Source of the DNA: Hydractinia symbiolongicarpus
Lineage: Eukaryota; Cnidaria; Hydrozoa; Anthoathecata; Hydractiniidae
Length of the DNA: 64,000 bases
Assembly (NCBI RefSeq): GCF_029227915.1
Contig: NC_079875.1
Location: 4,028,001 to 4,092,000 of the forward strand
Reading direction: 5' to 3'
Shown here: positions 1 through 11,172 of the stretch, piece after piece
How positions within the stretch are numbered: the first letter of the stretch is position 1
Layout: each line of letters begins with the position of its first letter
Notes under the pieces: generated by a model
What the model saw: only the letters and a program-made list of their open reading frames with translations
What the model was told of the DNA's origin: nothing
Databases searched by the model: none
Position numbers and translations under genes: made by a program

Positions 1-297
1 ATTGAGTTACTACCAACCCCTTTCCTGCAAACTCCACAAGGCCACTTTCCAACTACAAGGTCACACTTGGCTGCAATGCTACTTATCATGACTTTAGACT
101 TTGCTGTGTTTACCTTCAGCCCTTTCTCTTCTAGTCCTTTCTTCCACTTCTCAAACTTTTCAACTAATTCTTCCATCGACTCTGCTATGAGAACCAAATC
201 ATCTGCATACAATAACTCCCATGGACAACCTGTTCTGAACTCCATCGACAGCGCTTCTAAGACTAGAATAAACAACAAAGGACTAAGTTTAAAGCTT
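1..297 (-). pseudogene. Non-LTR retrotransposon reverse transcriptase fragment
   Basis: Read on the minus strand, this stretch is open across all 297 bases and encodes part of the palm and thumb of a non-LTR reverse transcriptase. The order is an SPLLFILVLEALS block, then FRTGCPWELLYADDLVLIAE with the catalytic YADD box (bases 209 to 198), then a lysine-rich helix EKFEKWKKGLEEKGL, the KVNTAKSKVM block, and a Cys-containing WPCGVCRKGVGSNS segment. The last is typical of invertebrate elements of this type. The element runs off the window start. Its upstream half is missing: RT similarity stops at about 297 in sequence unrelated to RT. No frameshift is visible in the piece present, so it may be a fairly young 5'-truncated insertion. 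Confidence 0.85.
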
Positions 298-1363
298 TAA
301 AATTACTGTATGTTGTAAAGTTTTCTTTTTTAATTGTCTTAACATTGCATGCTACTGTAGAGATGGTAAAGAGAGGTGGACTTTTTCTTCTATGCAAAAA
401 CACTTTAGTGGTTGCAATCGAATTATATATTTGTGTTGGCAAAATTAATGGCAACTTATTGACATTGCATGCAACTCTGCCATCCACAATTTAATGCCAA
501 CATATTTTTGGCTAATTTTAATAGCTGTTGAATTGCTTAAATCCATTTAAGTTTTCTAATGTAATGCAAGTCAAAATAACTTATGGTAAGGTTAGTGAAA
601 AAAGAGAAAGTAATTTCTCAGCGGTGTTGGTCTTAAAAAAGTAAAAAGGACATGACTAAATTTTCCTCTACTGGAATTTAAATCTATATACAAGCCAATA
701 ATTTTTGCCAGTTTTTTTATTCACCTGCAATATTTGATGATGATCAAGCTGCAAAACAAGTAGAAAACAACTGCAAAATGCTAGGTTTGCTCAATTAAAT
801 AAACACGTTTTCTGATCTTGTGACTGTGCTAAATCAATCAATCAAGCCATTGTAACTTGTAAAAACATGTGTAAACAAAAAAATAAGTGTAAATGGTAAA
901 AATGCACAAATTCCACAAAACCTTATGAAAATGTTAATTTCTTTATTGTTTTTTAAAACTGATATAAACAGCTGCAGAAACAGACTTTAATGATGGTAGA
1001 GTTTGCTCTTTAACATTGTTAATAATTATTTTTTAAAACACTGGAGCTTTTTTATTTTTTATTTGATATTTTAAATCTTGGAAAAAATTAGAAATGTTGG
1101 AGATCAGGAGATTTTCTTAATTGTCTTTATCATTACATAGCAGGCAAAAACATGCTAAAGATGATGAAGAGGGAGAGTGAATTTTTTATCATAGAATTAT
1201 TGTTGAGGTTTTCAACTTGAATTTTCATATAATAAGTCTCAAAAAAGTGTTTTATTTTGTTTCTTAACACTAACACAAAAAACATTATGCCTCCATGGGA
1301 TTCACTGTGTATTAAACTATACACAATTCTCTTTTCTTTAGAAAATAGCTAAATAATAAGGTA
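298..1363. other. Upstream region of the RIIAD1-like gene, no gene seen
   Basis: AT-rich sequence between the RT fragment and the first coding exon of the RIIAD1-like gene. Only short open frames without domain character occur on either strand. It presumably holds the promoter and 5' UTR of the downstream gene, but I see no motif that fixes a transcription start. Confidence 0.5.
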
Positions 1364-4300
1364 ATGGATGACAAAAGAGCAACAGAAAAAAACGATATCG
1401 GAGCACTCACTGATGACCAACAAACAAAACTAAACAGTTTTAAGGTATTTCATGCAATATTTTTGTTATTTTTATCATTCTACCTGATGATTTTATGAAA
1501 AGTGTGTGATCACCTCCATGTGTTACAGGCGTATGTATCCATACAAAAAATGGTTCCATAAATGTGACTGTCCAGGGGAATTTGATAACAAAAACTTATC
1601 GTTAATTAGCGTTTAAAACGCTAATATTAACTCTTTAGCGCTAACATTTAACACTATAATGTTAATAAACCTAATACAATTTTTTTTGCAATGATAATAA
1701 CGTTAAGACGATAATAATAATTAGCGTTAGAATAGCGCTATTAACGTTAAAAAGCGTGAGTATGCTATTTTGACTTTACGTGTGGCAGCAAAATTTGTTT
1801 TTCAGCGAATGTCAAATAATGCGAACAGAGTTGAGAACTTTCCTGCACGACTGACTGCCCGTAGCTCGTTTCGAACTTTCGTTGGACAAAACGTCTGATA
1901 GATTTCCGTCTTGATTGCACACTTTTAGATCTCAGAATTATTGAATAGTCTTGGTCCTTTTAATCCATGAGCAAGCCTATTCATAGCCGACCTGACCATC
2001 CTAGCTAATTCAGAGACTCCTGCCTTAGTTAAAAAGACTACGTAGACATAAATCTCTTTTTTTTTCGTCGTTGGTAACCAGGTCTTACACAAGAAATCCA
2101 GCCATGCGGTTCTTAACTAATGCAGAGGTGAACGCCAACAACAGATTAAGCAAGTCTGCAAAACTACGCTTACAGGCAGGACAGCATTTTATCATGGATT
2201 TAATTGTAGATAATTTCTTCATTGGAAACCATAGCAGGTCCGAATTTAATGGATTTTTTTCTTTGTGCAGCAAACAATTTTAAAAATGAAACCCACATTG
2301 GGTATATTTTTTTAAGTCACGTAGATAAAGATTTTTTTTAATTTGAAAAAAAAGCATGTTTTTGCCTATTCACTTGTGATGATCTGAAAAATAAACAATA
2401 AGTTTATGAAAATAACAGTATAGTCATGCATGCTATTTCGGACATGTGGAAAAGGAAGTTAAGGTTAAGAGTTTCGCTATACCAGTAGACGCTCGATCTT
2501 TGTGTTTGGGGCTCACAATTCAAAACATCCCCCACTTTTCTACCACAAAATAAATGTGCAACAAAGATCAATCCTTATACCAAGTCCCTATTAATTTTTT
2601 TAAAAAAATTCTTAAGCTTCAGAATATGTAGACAATGTTAAATTATATTAACGCTTTTACCGTTAATTTAGCGTTATTAACGTTATTAGCCAACATTAGC
2701 GCTTTTTTGCAATGATAATTAACACTGCAGTGTTATCTGATGTTAACGCTATAACGTTAAAGTGGACTTTTTCTAGCGTTATTAGCGTTTTTTCTTTTGT
2801 TTTTCGTTGTGATATAACGTTAAAATTTAACGCTAAGTGTTTGTTATCAAATTCCTCTGGACCGTCACAAATAACGAATCATGCACCATAAGCCTGTAGG
2901 CGTGATCCTAACAATAAAATTTGTTAAAATAAGAATTTTAAAGTGATCAAGGAAAATATAGCCAAGAACCCCTTACACTGGTGGGTCTGTAGTATGGCTA
3001 TAAGCTCCATCCAATTTATTTTAAAAGGATAATTGAAGTCAAAAAATACAATTCTTTAATTGATAATGTATAACTAAAAATTAGCAGTTTTTAATGAGTA
3101 AAAATGTGACGTCACTTGTGCAAGACAATTTTGAGCAGTGTGTGTCAACATTCATTCCTGTGTTATTGTTACAATTGTTGTTACAATGACAGAATACCTT
3201 TTTTTTATAATAATCTGCTGCTAGTAACTATGATTATTCAATTAACAATCTGTCTAGGTAACAAGTTATAAAGCTTTGCTGCCATGGCGAAAAAGCCTGA
3301 CTTCGCAAACTCTAGCCTGACCTTAGGCACAACAAGTAGAATATCTTTGTTTCTTGTTGTTTTTTCTATGACGGTTTACTTTAAAATAATCTTGAAAATT
3401 TGAACATGCATTCAATGCATTTTCTCACAAGCTTGATTGCATGCCTATATAAGTCATTTTATATAAAAACAGTTTTTATCATCATGATCTTACTCGCGTC
3501 TTTCGAAATTTTTTAGTTTTTCTTTCTGAGTCGATGTCAAGTTAAATTGAACAATACAGTTATTTTAATGCTGATAAGATTATTCTTGTGTAAATTGCAA
3601 CAGTAGCTTCTGGTGTTAATAACTGTCTCAACCTTTTCAGAAGGTAAAGTTTAGATGTGGCTTTTTTCAGTTTAACATCAAAATTCGTTCCAAGGTTAAG
3701 GTTTTGGTCGATACAAGTACAAGATACTTGTATGAATCTGTGCAGTTAATTTTATTTCTGTTGTAAAAAATATCAAGTTTCCTAGGCCCACTAGCGATAT
3801 GTTTTGCAGTTCCCAGGAGCATGCATTCTGTTTTATTTTTTTTTAAATTTATAACTCATCCGTTTGCTTGGAAGAAAGATGCATTTCCTTTTAGATCTTT
3901 GTTTAACAATTTCTGCACTACTTCTTGTCTTTTTGCAAAAACAAACGCTACAGTATCGTCATCAAATGCAATGACGTTGTAATTGATGAAGCAGTCTTCA
4001 AAGTCATTAAAAAATATAAGGAATAAAATTGGTCCCAGTATTGATCCTTGCGGAATGCCGCATAACAGTGGCAACTGGTTTGACATTTCATTTTAAAATT
4101 TTACTACTTGATGACGTTCAAACATGTAGTCAGCAAACCATTTTATAACAAACCATTTTATTCCATAATTTTCTAATTTCCATAATAAGTTGTCATGACT
4201 CAACGTATTAAACGCCTTGGATAAATCAATAAAAACAGCACCTGATAATAGTCCTTTGTCGCCTGCTTTTCTGATGGTGTCAATAAATAAAGTGGTCACT

Positions 4301-7262
4301 AGCTTCGTTGAATGCTTTCTCCTGCAACCGAACTGTTTATCTGTAAGGAGGTTATTTTCTTCCAGGTAGTTCATAAGTTGGTGTTGAACAGCCTTTTCTA
4401 GTATTTTAGAAACAAGGGGAGTAAAGATATGTCTATAATTATTTGCATCTGCAACGTTTCCACTTTTGTGTACTTGAATTATTTGTGCAGTTTTCCAATC
4501 TTTGGGTACAGTTGCTGTTTTAGGGGAAAGGTTGATGATGTATGTTAAATGTTTTGCTATATCCTCCCTACAATCCTTTAGCATTTCATTTGGAAAATCA
4601 TCTATGCCGGTAGCTTTTGTACGTTTCAGGTTTTTTAACTCTTTCTTTACGAATAAATTTAAAACATACCCAAAGGCAATAACCGTTTTTGTTTTAATAT
4701 TACTGGGACGCGGAACACTCCATACAAATTTTTTCAACAGGAACGTGATTTTCTTTAGTTTGCCTGCTTCTGTGGCAAAAAACTTGCAAGTGTTTGAGTT
4801 TGAAGTAGTATTTTCTTTAACGTGTTTCCTGTTATAAAAGAAATAGGTGAATCAGGTATACAGGCCAACCTGGGCAACTCACATCTTGTAAAGTTGCAAA
4901 AAATAATGCATATCTTGTACTTCATAGTCCAGACTTCAACATTTATATTTTAATATTTATACTCTCTTATCCTCTTTAAAGCAACTATTATGGAAATAAA
5001 TACTATATACAACTTGAAGTCTATAGTTTAATAATATTGTGTATTTCTTCGTTCCAACCATCCTGCCCTCTTTCAATATTCAAACCTGTAACGTCACCAT
5101 TTCAAAAGTTAGCTTGAAAGTGATTAGAAAATTCATTGTTTGCTAAATTTGTGAAAATTCGGATTTTTTTTTTTAATATTTTTTGAATGATATACGTTTT
5201 GTTTTCTTCTGTTTTACGTAGCATTTATAAGAAATATGTGAATTTCATTTCCAGCAGTTATTTCGTCTCTTATATTAAAAAGGTATATATAAATTGGGGA
5301 AAAAAATCCATTAACTTGTGTAATATAGTTCTTGCACAATATTTATTTTTTTGTTGTTGTTGAAAAATTTCCTGTAAAAATTAATTCTCACGAAAACAAT
5401 AAGCATGATATTTTTTGATAATTTGAAAAAGTTACATTTGTGCATTGTTAATATGTTACGTAGCAGTGAACCGAATTTAATGCATGATTTTCAGAACTGT
5501 GGAGCACAAAGGAACTCACTATACAGTGCACAATTAATATCTTACATTACCTCAAGTTACCACTTATCTAAATGTGTTATTTATCTTGTTGTTTTATTAG
5601 GTTAAAACAAGAATAAGCAATGAAAAGTATCTGAGAGATCATCCAGAAGTTGATTGTCTCATCCAGAGTTTTGTAAGGTAAGCATAACGATGATGTAATT
5701 ATTAGAAATCAAGATGGTAACCACTCTTGTCAATCTGCTTCATGATGCAAATGCAATTGACACCCTAAAATGTATGGTCCTCTTTTATGGTTTTCTACAA
5801 AATCAATAATTTAAACTACCTAAATAACAGCATCTTAAGGATGTTACACCAGTTTGCACTCTTAAATCTTTTAATCTTAACTGTGCTATGAATATGCTAA
5901 TATGTCAATTTTTTCCCGAAAGTTAAGAATATTCATGTTTAAACGAAAAAACGCTGTTCTTACAAAGAAAACGTGTATAGAAAATCATGATTAGTCTTTC
6001 ACGTTCAATTTTTTGTTATAAAGCAATTTCTTGTTCTTTTTTTATGTAGTGATGTGTGTAATAAAAGACCTCAGAACGTTCGAGAATTTGCTGCAGGTAG
6101 ATTTTTTTAATTGACACTGTATTCTGCTCAAGTAATACTTTGGCTTGATAAATCGTATCGTATAACGGCATTTAAACTAAAAATGACATTATCGTTGATT
6201 TGGGCACAAAAATGTCCTGAGGGGAAGGAGAAATCATGGAATTTAGTTTGATATAGAAAAGTCATGAAAAATACTTTTCGAAAAGCCATCATGAAATTAA
6301 AATCTGTGACTTGCATAACCTTTTTTATCGCAAGAATCTATTCAAATTACAAACTTAAGCACTTATATATTTTTTATAAAATATCGAAGAAATGTCGTCC
6401 GGTTTATTTTGGAACTGTGCGGCCACTCTGTACAGTTGGAATTCGTATCGTATATACAATTATTTCTTCAAAATCTGTTGTAAAGTACCCTTTCGCCTAT
6501 CTTAAAGTTTCCTTTATTTGAACTATTTGCAGTTCCTCAAGGGGTTTTGCTTAACAAACTCCGCATGAACCCTCTGGATAACTCGAAGACCGTTCAACTC
6601 GAATTGTTAACTCTAACCATATTTTGCTTCCCTAGAGCGTATTTACCTCAGTTGAGTCATGTTACAAGAAATAAGGCGAGAGAAATAAAACAAAGTTAAA
6701 AAAAAATTGCTTTAAAATAACTAAAAAGTACAAAGTACATTAATTTTTTAGATTATTTTTTTATTGATGTCAACATATTGTGTTTTGTGTTGCACAGAGA
6801 GTGGATAACCCAACTTAAGCACAGTCCATGAAAAATACTGCAAGGGTTGACATATATATTACAATTATACATTATTGTTTTACCATGTTTAAGGTTTTAT
6901 GTTTGTTTAATAAATGAGAAGCATCTGTTTATTTTTTTATTATTTTTTGCTTTACTCGAACTTTTTTAAAATCCCCCTGGAGATTCGAGTTAAGTGCTTA
7001 GATTACTGTATTCTCCCTCTTTTTTGGTTTTGTTATTGTTGTTGTTGTTGTTGCTGTTGTTGTTGTTGTTGTTGTTGATGTTCTCCTTGTTGTTGTTGTT
7101 TTTTTTCTTTTGCAACTTTTTTGAATTTAAACTGATATAACTTTACTGGATATCTATTTCTTTTTAGATTATTTTACGGACCCAGAACTTGCTCTAAAAA
7201 TTAAAGCAATGACTCAAAAGAAACAATCCGCTGTGAAGAACTCACAGAATAAGCAGGTGTAA
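1364..7262 (+). CDS. RIIAD1: RIIAD1-like RIIa-domain protein, 4 exons, 99 aa
   Basis: The coding exons are 1364-1444, 5601-5677, 6050-6096 and 7168-7262. They total 300 nt including the TAA stop, with GT..AG at every junction and matching phases (0, 2, 1). The protein begins MDDKRATEKNDIGALTDDQQ. It carries the RIIa-type docking/dimerisation fold from about residue 15 to 80, with the hallmarks KTRISNEKYLRDHPEV, NKRPQNVREFAADYFTDP and a basic tail KKQSAVKNSQNK. The small stand-alone RIIAD1 family (human about 92 aa) has the same order and length. The RIIa fold forms a four-helix dimer that binds amphipathic helices of A-kinase anchoring proteins, and related proteins act in cilia and sperm. 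The exact role of this one is not known. The start is the first ATG after an in-frame TAG at about 1346. Intron 1 is 4.2 kb and full of transposon remains. Confidence 0.9.
1563..2868. mobile_element. TIR element with subterminal repeat arrays, non-autonomous
   Basis: The left end TGTGACTGTCCAGGGGAATT and the inverted right end (TGTGACGGTCCAGAGGAATT on the minus strand) begin a terminal inverted repeat of about 45 bp. It continues through TTGATAACAAA and an AACTTATCG-like segment. Inside each end lies about 150 bp packed with AACGTTA, TTAGCG and CGCTAA words (about 1600-1760 and 2645-2835), a subterminal binding-site-like array. The 0.9 kb core has no credible transposase frame, so the copy is non-autonomous. 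It sits in intron 1 of the RIIAD1-like gene. I could not define a clear target-site duplication, so the superfamily is open. Confidence 0.7.
3480..4830 (-). pseudogene. Decayed jockey/CR1-type non-LTR reverse transcriptase
   Basis: On the minus strand the translation gives successive RT blocks. First is a linker ending KRTKATGIDDFPNEMLK, then WKTAQIIQVHKSG, the NNYRHIFTPLVSKILEK block, FGCRRKHSTKLVTTLF, and AVFIDLSKAFNTLSHDNLL. After a frameshift near 4090 come LPLLCGIPQGSILGP and the catalytic block, here FDDD instead of the usual F/YADD. A thumb-like region follows down to about 3480 with further stops and shifts. The order and wording match jockey/CR1-like elements. At least two frameshifts and several stops show it is dead. 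It lies antisense in intron 1 of the RIIAD1-like gene, and no complete ends were identified. Confidence 0.88.
7027..7113. repeat. (GTT)n microsatellite
   Basis: Nearly pure GTT triplets with a few interruptions (GCT, GAT, CTC). They lie in the last intron of the RIIAD1-like gene about 55 bp before its acceptor. Confidence 0.9.
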
Positions 7263-8089
7263 AAAAGTTTTGAGATGTAAAGTTTAAGCAAAAAATATAC
7301 CATAAAAGCTGAAATGCGCGTTTGTTAAAACTTCACCTTTCTAAAATTATAACTTAGCATTTGAGAGAAGGTTGCTATATTCCAGAGATTTTGCATAATT
7401 CTTTCTTTAAAAATATTCCTGTGTCTGTATAACGTTGCAATGATAAGAAACTCCTGGAATGTAATTTTTCCAAATCAATTTTTTGCCCAGTTCATTCGTC
7501 AGGTTGTTGAGACCGTTACACTTTTTCTCATTGAAATTTCTGTTTTTGTCGAACGATATTACCCTTTGGAAAATGTCAGAAAACTCGAAGAATACCTTTC
7601 AAAAAGTCCTTGAACACTCTTTATTAAATACAGGAGTAAAAGGAATTCATAAAATATTGTAAGGGAGAGGGCGCTTTCATTTAAGTGGGCGTTTATAAAG
7701 GTTTTTTACAGAGGTTTTTACCAGAGTATTTTCGGGTGGGCGTTTGTTTTAGCTGATGTTTTTATTCCAGCTTTTACGGTATTTAATATATTTCACTAAT
7801 AATATTATATATAGTTATTATTTAGTTTTTATTTATTTTGTTTATATTTTAACGAAAATCATTGTATTCGCTGTATATGATGTTTTAATAAAAAAAAAGA
7901 GATTTTTCTAAAAAAGTAAAAATAAGTATCTCCCAAAGGGTTATGCCTTGCTGTTAGGTAAGCGCTAGCGGCTTAGATATCAGGGCACCCTGGGGGACGA
8001 GGATGCTATGAAACTAGCAAAACTTTTATTACAATCATTTTTTGTACTTTTTGTATGGTGATGATGATGTTCAAAAACTAACAGAAAGG
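7263..8089. other. 3' flank of the RIIAD1-like gene
   Basis: Presumed 3' UTR and spacer. An AATAAA hexamer near 7887 is a possible polyadenylation signal. A single end of the palindromic MITE family (CCCTGGGGGACGAGGATG) lies at about 7989-8007. No coding region is seen. Confidence 0.4.
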
Positions 8090-8198
8090 GAACCTCGTCC
8101 CAGCGGCTGGTGTTTCGTTTTTATATCAGGACGGCGAGACAAACTTGTAGCTTAATTTTTTATTTCCGACAAAGGAACTAGGTTTGGTTACGAGGTTG
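8090..8198. mobile_element. Palindromic MITE, family A, degenerate copy
   Basis: Begins AACCTCGTCCCAGCGGCTGG and ends GGTTACGAGGTTG, the inverted terminal motifs of the family best seen at 8356-8427. The interior is diverged and no target duplication is evident. Confidence 0.5.
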
Positions 8199-8355
8199 TT
8201 GTCATTACAGAACATCAATGGGCGTGTTATCCGCTATGGGTGCTTTTTTGGGCGAAGAGTTCATACTGGATACATTACAAAGGAAAACTAAATATACTAT
8301 AGTCTTTTGACTCGATTAAACATGAACCTAGGAAGCTTGAATTTAACGTAAAGGC

Positions 8356-8427
8356 CAACCTCGTACCCAAGGCCTGTAGCGTTTTTTGATATCAAAAAAC
8401 GCTACAGGCCCTGGGTTCGAGGTTGCC
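8356..8427. mobile_element. Palindromic MITE, family A, compact hairpin copy with target duplication
   Basis: A 72-bp near-perfect inverted repeat. The left arm CAACCTCGTACCCAAGGCCT and GTAGCGTTTTTTGA meets its complement around an ATAT centre and ends CCCTGGGTTCGAGGTTGCC. The direct repeat TAAAGGC flanks both sides (8349-8355 and 8428-8434), which supports insertion as a discrete element. No coding capacity. Confidence 0.8.
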
Positions 8428-8612
8428 TAAAGGCGAAAAATTATCAGTTTGTCATCCACGAAATTTATAAATTATAAATGTCCGAACTATTCATTTCACA
8501 GAATTATTATATATCTGCGAAAAAAAATAGTTCGGACATACTGCGTAAGTTTTGGACATTTTGGATAAGATTAATTTATACTGGATCATTTTAAAGAATT
8601 TGGACCATCCCC

Positions 8613-8704
8613 CAACCTTGTCCCCAGGGTCTTGTGGACCCTGAGTTGTTATTACGAAGTGGCCAAATTTATCAACAAGACCAAATGCCCTGGAAACGAG
8701 GTTG
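8613..8704. mobile_element. Palindromic MITE, family A
   Basis: Left end CAACCTTGTCCCCAGGG and right end CCCTGGAAACGAGGTTG are inverted copies of each other and match the family. A second, partial left end (CAACCCCGTTCCAAGGGG) follows at about 8708, suggesting a nested or adjacent fragment. Confidence 0.7.
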
Positions 8705-11065
8705 AACAACCCCGTTCCAAGGGGTTTTTGCCTGTATCGTATCAAAAAGACGGATTTTTATCGTAAACACAGCACTGTTGATATGTTCTTTTTGCTAGTT
8801 ATGTTTTACCAGTGAATTTTTTTCACATATAAATAAAATTTAAACCAATTATGCAACAGCTATTAATTTTGGTCCAAATATTTAGCAGCCCAAGTTCTAA
8901 ACAAAGTTTTGAGTTGTTTACTAAAAAAACGTGCAATTGTCTGATTAGCGTGATAGAAACTTGTCTGCTGTCTTCCCACTCGTTGTGTAAAAGGTATTTA
9001 GCAAGTTAAAGGATTCATAAAGAGTTTTGTGTATCTTTTAACGTTTAATAATTTTATCAGACTACAATTACTGACAATAGAGTATTGATTCTTTATTGTC
9101 AGCGCGCTTAGTTACGTGACTATCAGGGTCACCCATATTGTGCTGGAGAAAATTCAATTTTAAAAATTCAGTTTTCAATACACGCGAACCTTCGTTACTC
9201 CAAGAAGTAAAATATAACGAGAAATGTTAATTAAGTAAGTGTTTTGTTACGCCTGTTTTTTTTTTGTTTGTTTTTACATTTTTGTATAAATGTAGAAAGA
9301 AATAGCACAAGGTTGATGTAGATTTAACGAAATTACAAAACTTATGAGGAATCAAAAAGTCCATAAAGTTTTTGACAATTTCGCGAAAATTACTTCCCGC
9401 AAAAAAATTATTGAAAAATTCTCAAAAAAATAATTCCCTCTAAATTCAAAAATCGATTTACGTTAATTCTTATAGCGATTTACATTATTCATATGTAAAT
9501 GTCAGCTTCAGAAGTTTTTAGTTTATGTTTTCTAAATAAAAACCCTTTACCCTATTCAGGTTGGGCAAAAATGTCTATCCTTCCGATTTTTACCTGTAAC
9601 TTTTGTTTGCCTGGCTTATTTTTGAAATTTTTAGTAGATAAGTTTCCATCTATATTAAATTGATTTAGCAAAAAAAAATTAAAATTGCGCTATCAACAGG
9701 TGGCCAGCTACGCCCATATTTCCAAGGTTCCTTATGCAAAAGTTAAACATGAAAATATTTTTTAGAATATTAAGCGCATTTTACGATATGCGATCAATAT
9801 ATTGAATTTATATTTTTTGTGTGGTGTTCACATGTTATTTTGCACCATGCTGTGTTGGCCTAAATAATATTGAAACACAAATGTGCTAAGTATTATATAA
9901 AAACTGTTTTGAAATTTCTATAGTCGACAAAACATAATAAGATAATAATAGTCATTTTAGCGCCTCAATAAAATAATAGGGGTAGGGCATCCCCCCCTCA
10001 ATCCAACCTTTAAACGGGTCACTCAAACCTTAACCTGAATAAGTTTAAATGCGATATAAAATGAGAAAAAAAAATAATCATGTTCTTATTTTGCGGAACT
10101 TGCGCTATATTAGAAATTATTCAGAGGATCCAAGATCTCAAAAACGGTGTTTGTTGGACACAATAGCATAAACTATCTTCATTTGTTTGGCGGTAGTTCT
10201 TCTTTTCAGGCAGTGATATTGTACGGTTTATTTAAATGTCTTTTAACTGTAATAAGTATAGCTAGACAGTCGTTTAATGTGTTTTTAAGCAGGAAGTTGG
10301 CAACATTACAACATGTCGTTGCCATAACTCAACCAGGAAACGAAACTATAATTTCCATATTCTATAACAGAAACATTTCTCTAACTTACCTGTTAGAAGA
10401 AAAAAATATTAAAAAACCAAAGTCATAGTATCATACATTCAGTTTAGGGGAGGAGCTAATTGGAATTGGAGAGTGCAAGTTTACAGGTTACGATGCAGGG
10501 GCTGACAATTTTCTTCAAAATGGCGGGTGTTCCAGAAAAACTGTTAAGCTATCGAACAAATGTCACATGTTTTGACACAAAAAAAGTTGTCAAAGATATT
10601 ATCTTGTATCTGTCTTAGTGACTGATTAACAAGAATTTGTGTAAAATTTCCCGACAGGGTAGAATTTTTTTTCCATTTTTTAGCATGTAAATGTTTCTAA
10701 TTTAAAGCAACTGTCTGCACAATTAAAAAGAGGTAAAGGTTGGGTATAAAAAGGAATCAGAGATCTGGGATCGAAGTTTCTCTTTTTAAAACCTACTGAT
10801 TCGAATTCCAGGTGGTTGCGTGTAATTCTAATTGTCATTGTTACCGAGGACTAAATTCGGCCCGTCGGTTGTGAAAGAGTTAGGCGATATATTGCATATG
10901 ACGAATGCAAATATTTAATAATTGTAGCCCTAAATAGTACTTAGGAGATAATAAAATCACTTGCATGTTTGTTTACTAACAAAGACATGGTGGTTTCACA
11001 TTAGGACCAATTTTGGCCTAAATTATTATTTAGATGATAAACATAAACTTTTATTATGTTCAAAC
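8705..11065. other. Intergenic sequence, no gene recognised
   Basis: AT-rich. One 93-codon open frame at 10147-10428 (+) has no domain, motif or splice context that I recognise, so I treat it as chance. No RNA gene seen. Confidence 0.4.
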
Positions 11066-11172
11066 CCAACATCGTTTCCAGGGTACTTCGCCTTTTTGAT
11101 GAATTTGATAGCGACGAAAAGGTCGCTCCGTAATCACGGCCCAGGGGCGACAACACCCTGAGACGAGGTTGG
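11066..11172. mobile_element. Palindromic MITE, family A
   Basis: Left end CCAACATCGTTTCCAGGG and right end CCCTGAGACGAGGTTGG pair as inverted repeats. The flanks TTCAAAC and TTTAAAC may be a diverged target duplication. Confidence 0.65.

Noticed and set aside
67-300. 77-codon + strand frame
   Set aside because: Shadow of the minus-strand reverse transcriptase, which has the YADD box and continues beyond this frame.
10147-10428. 93-codon + strand frame in the intergenic region
   Set aside because: No recognisable domain, no splice context and no upstream signal. It looks like a chance frame in AT-rich DNA.
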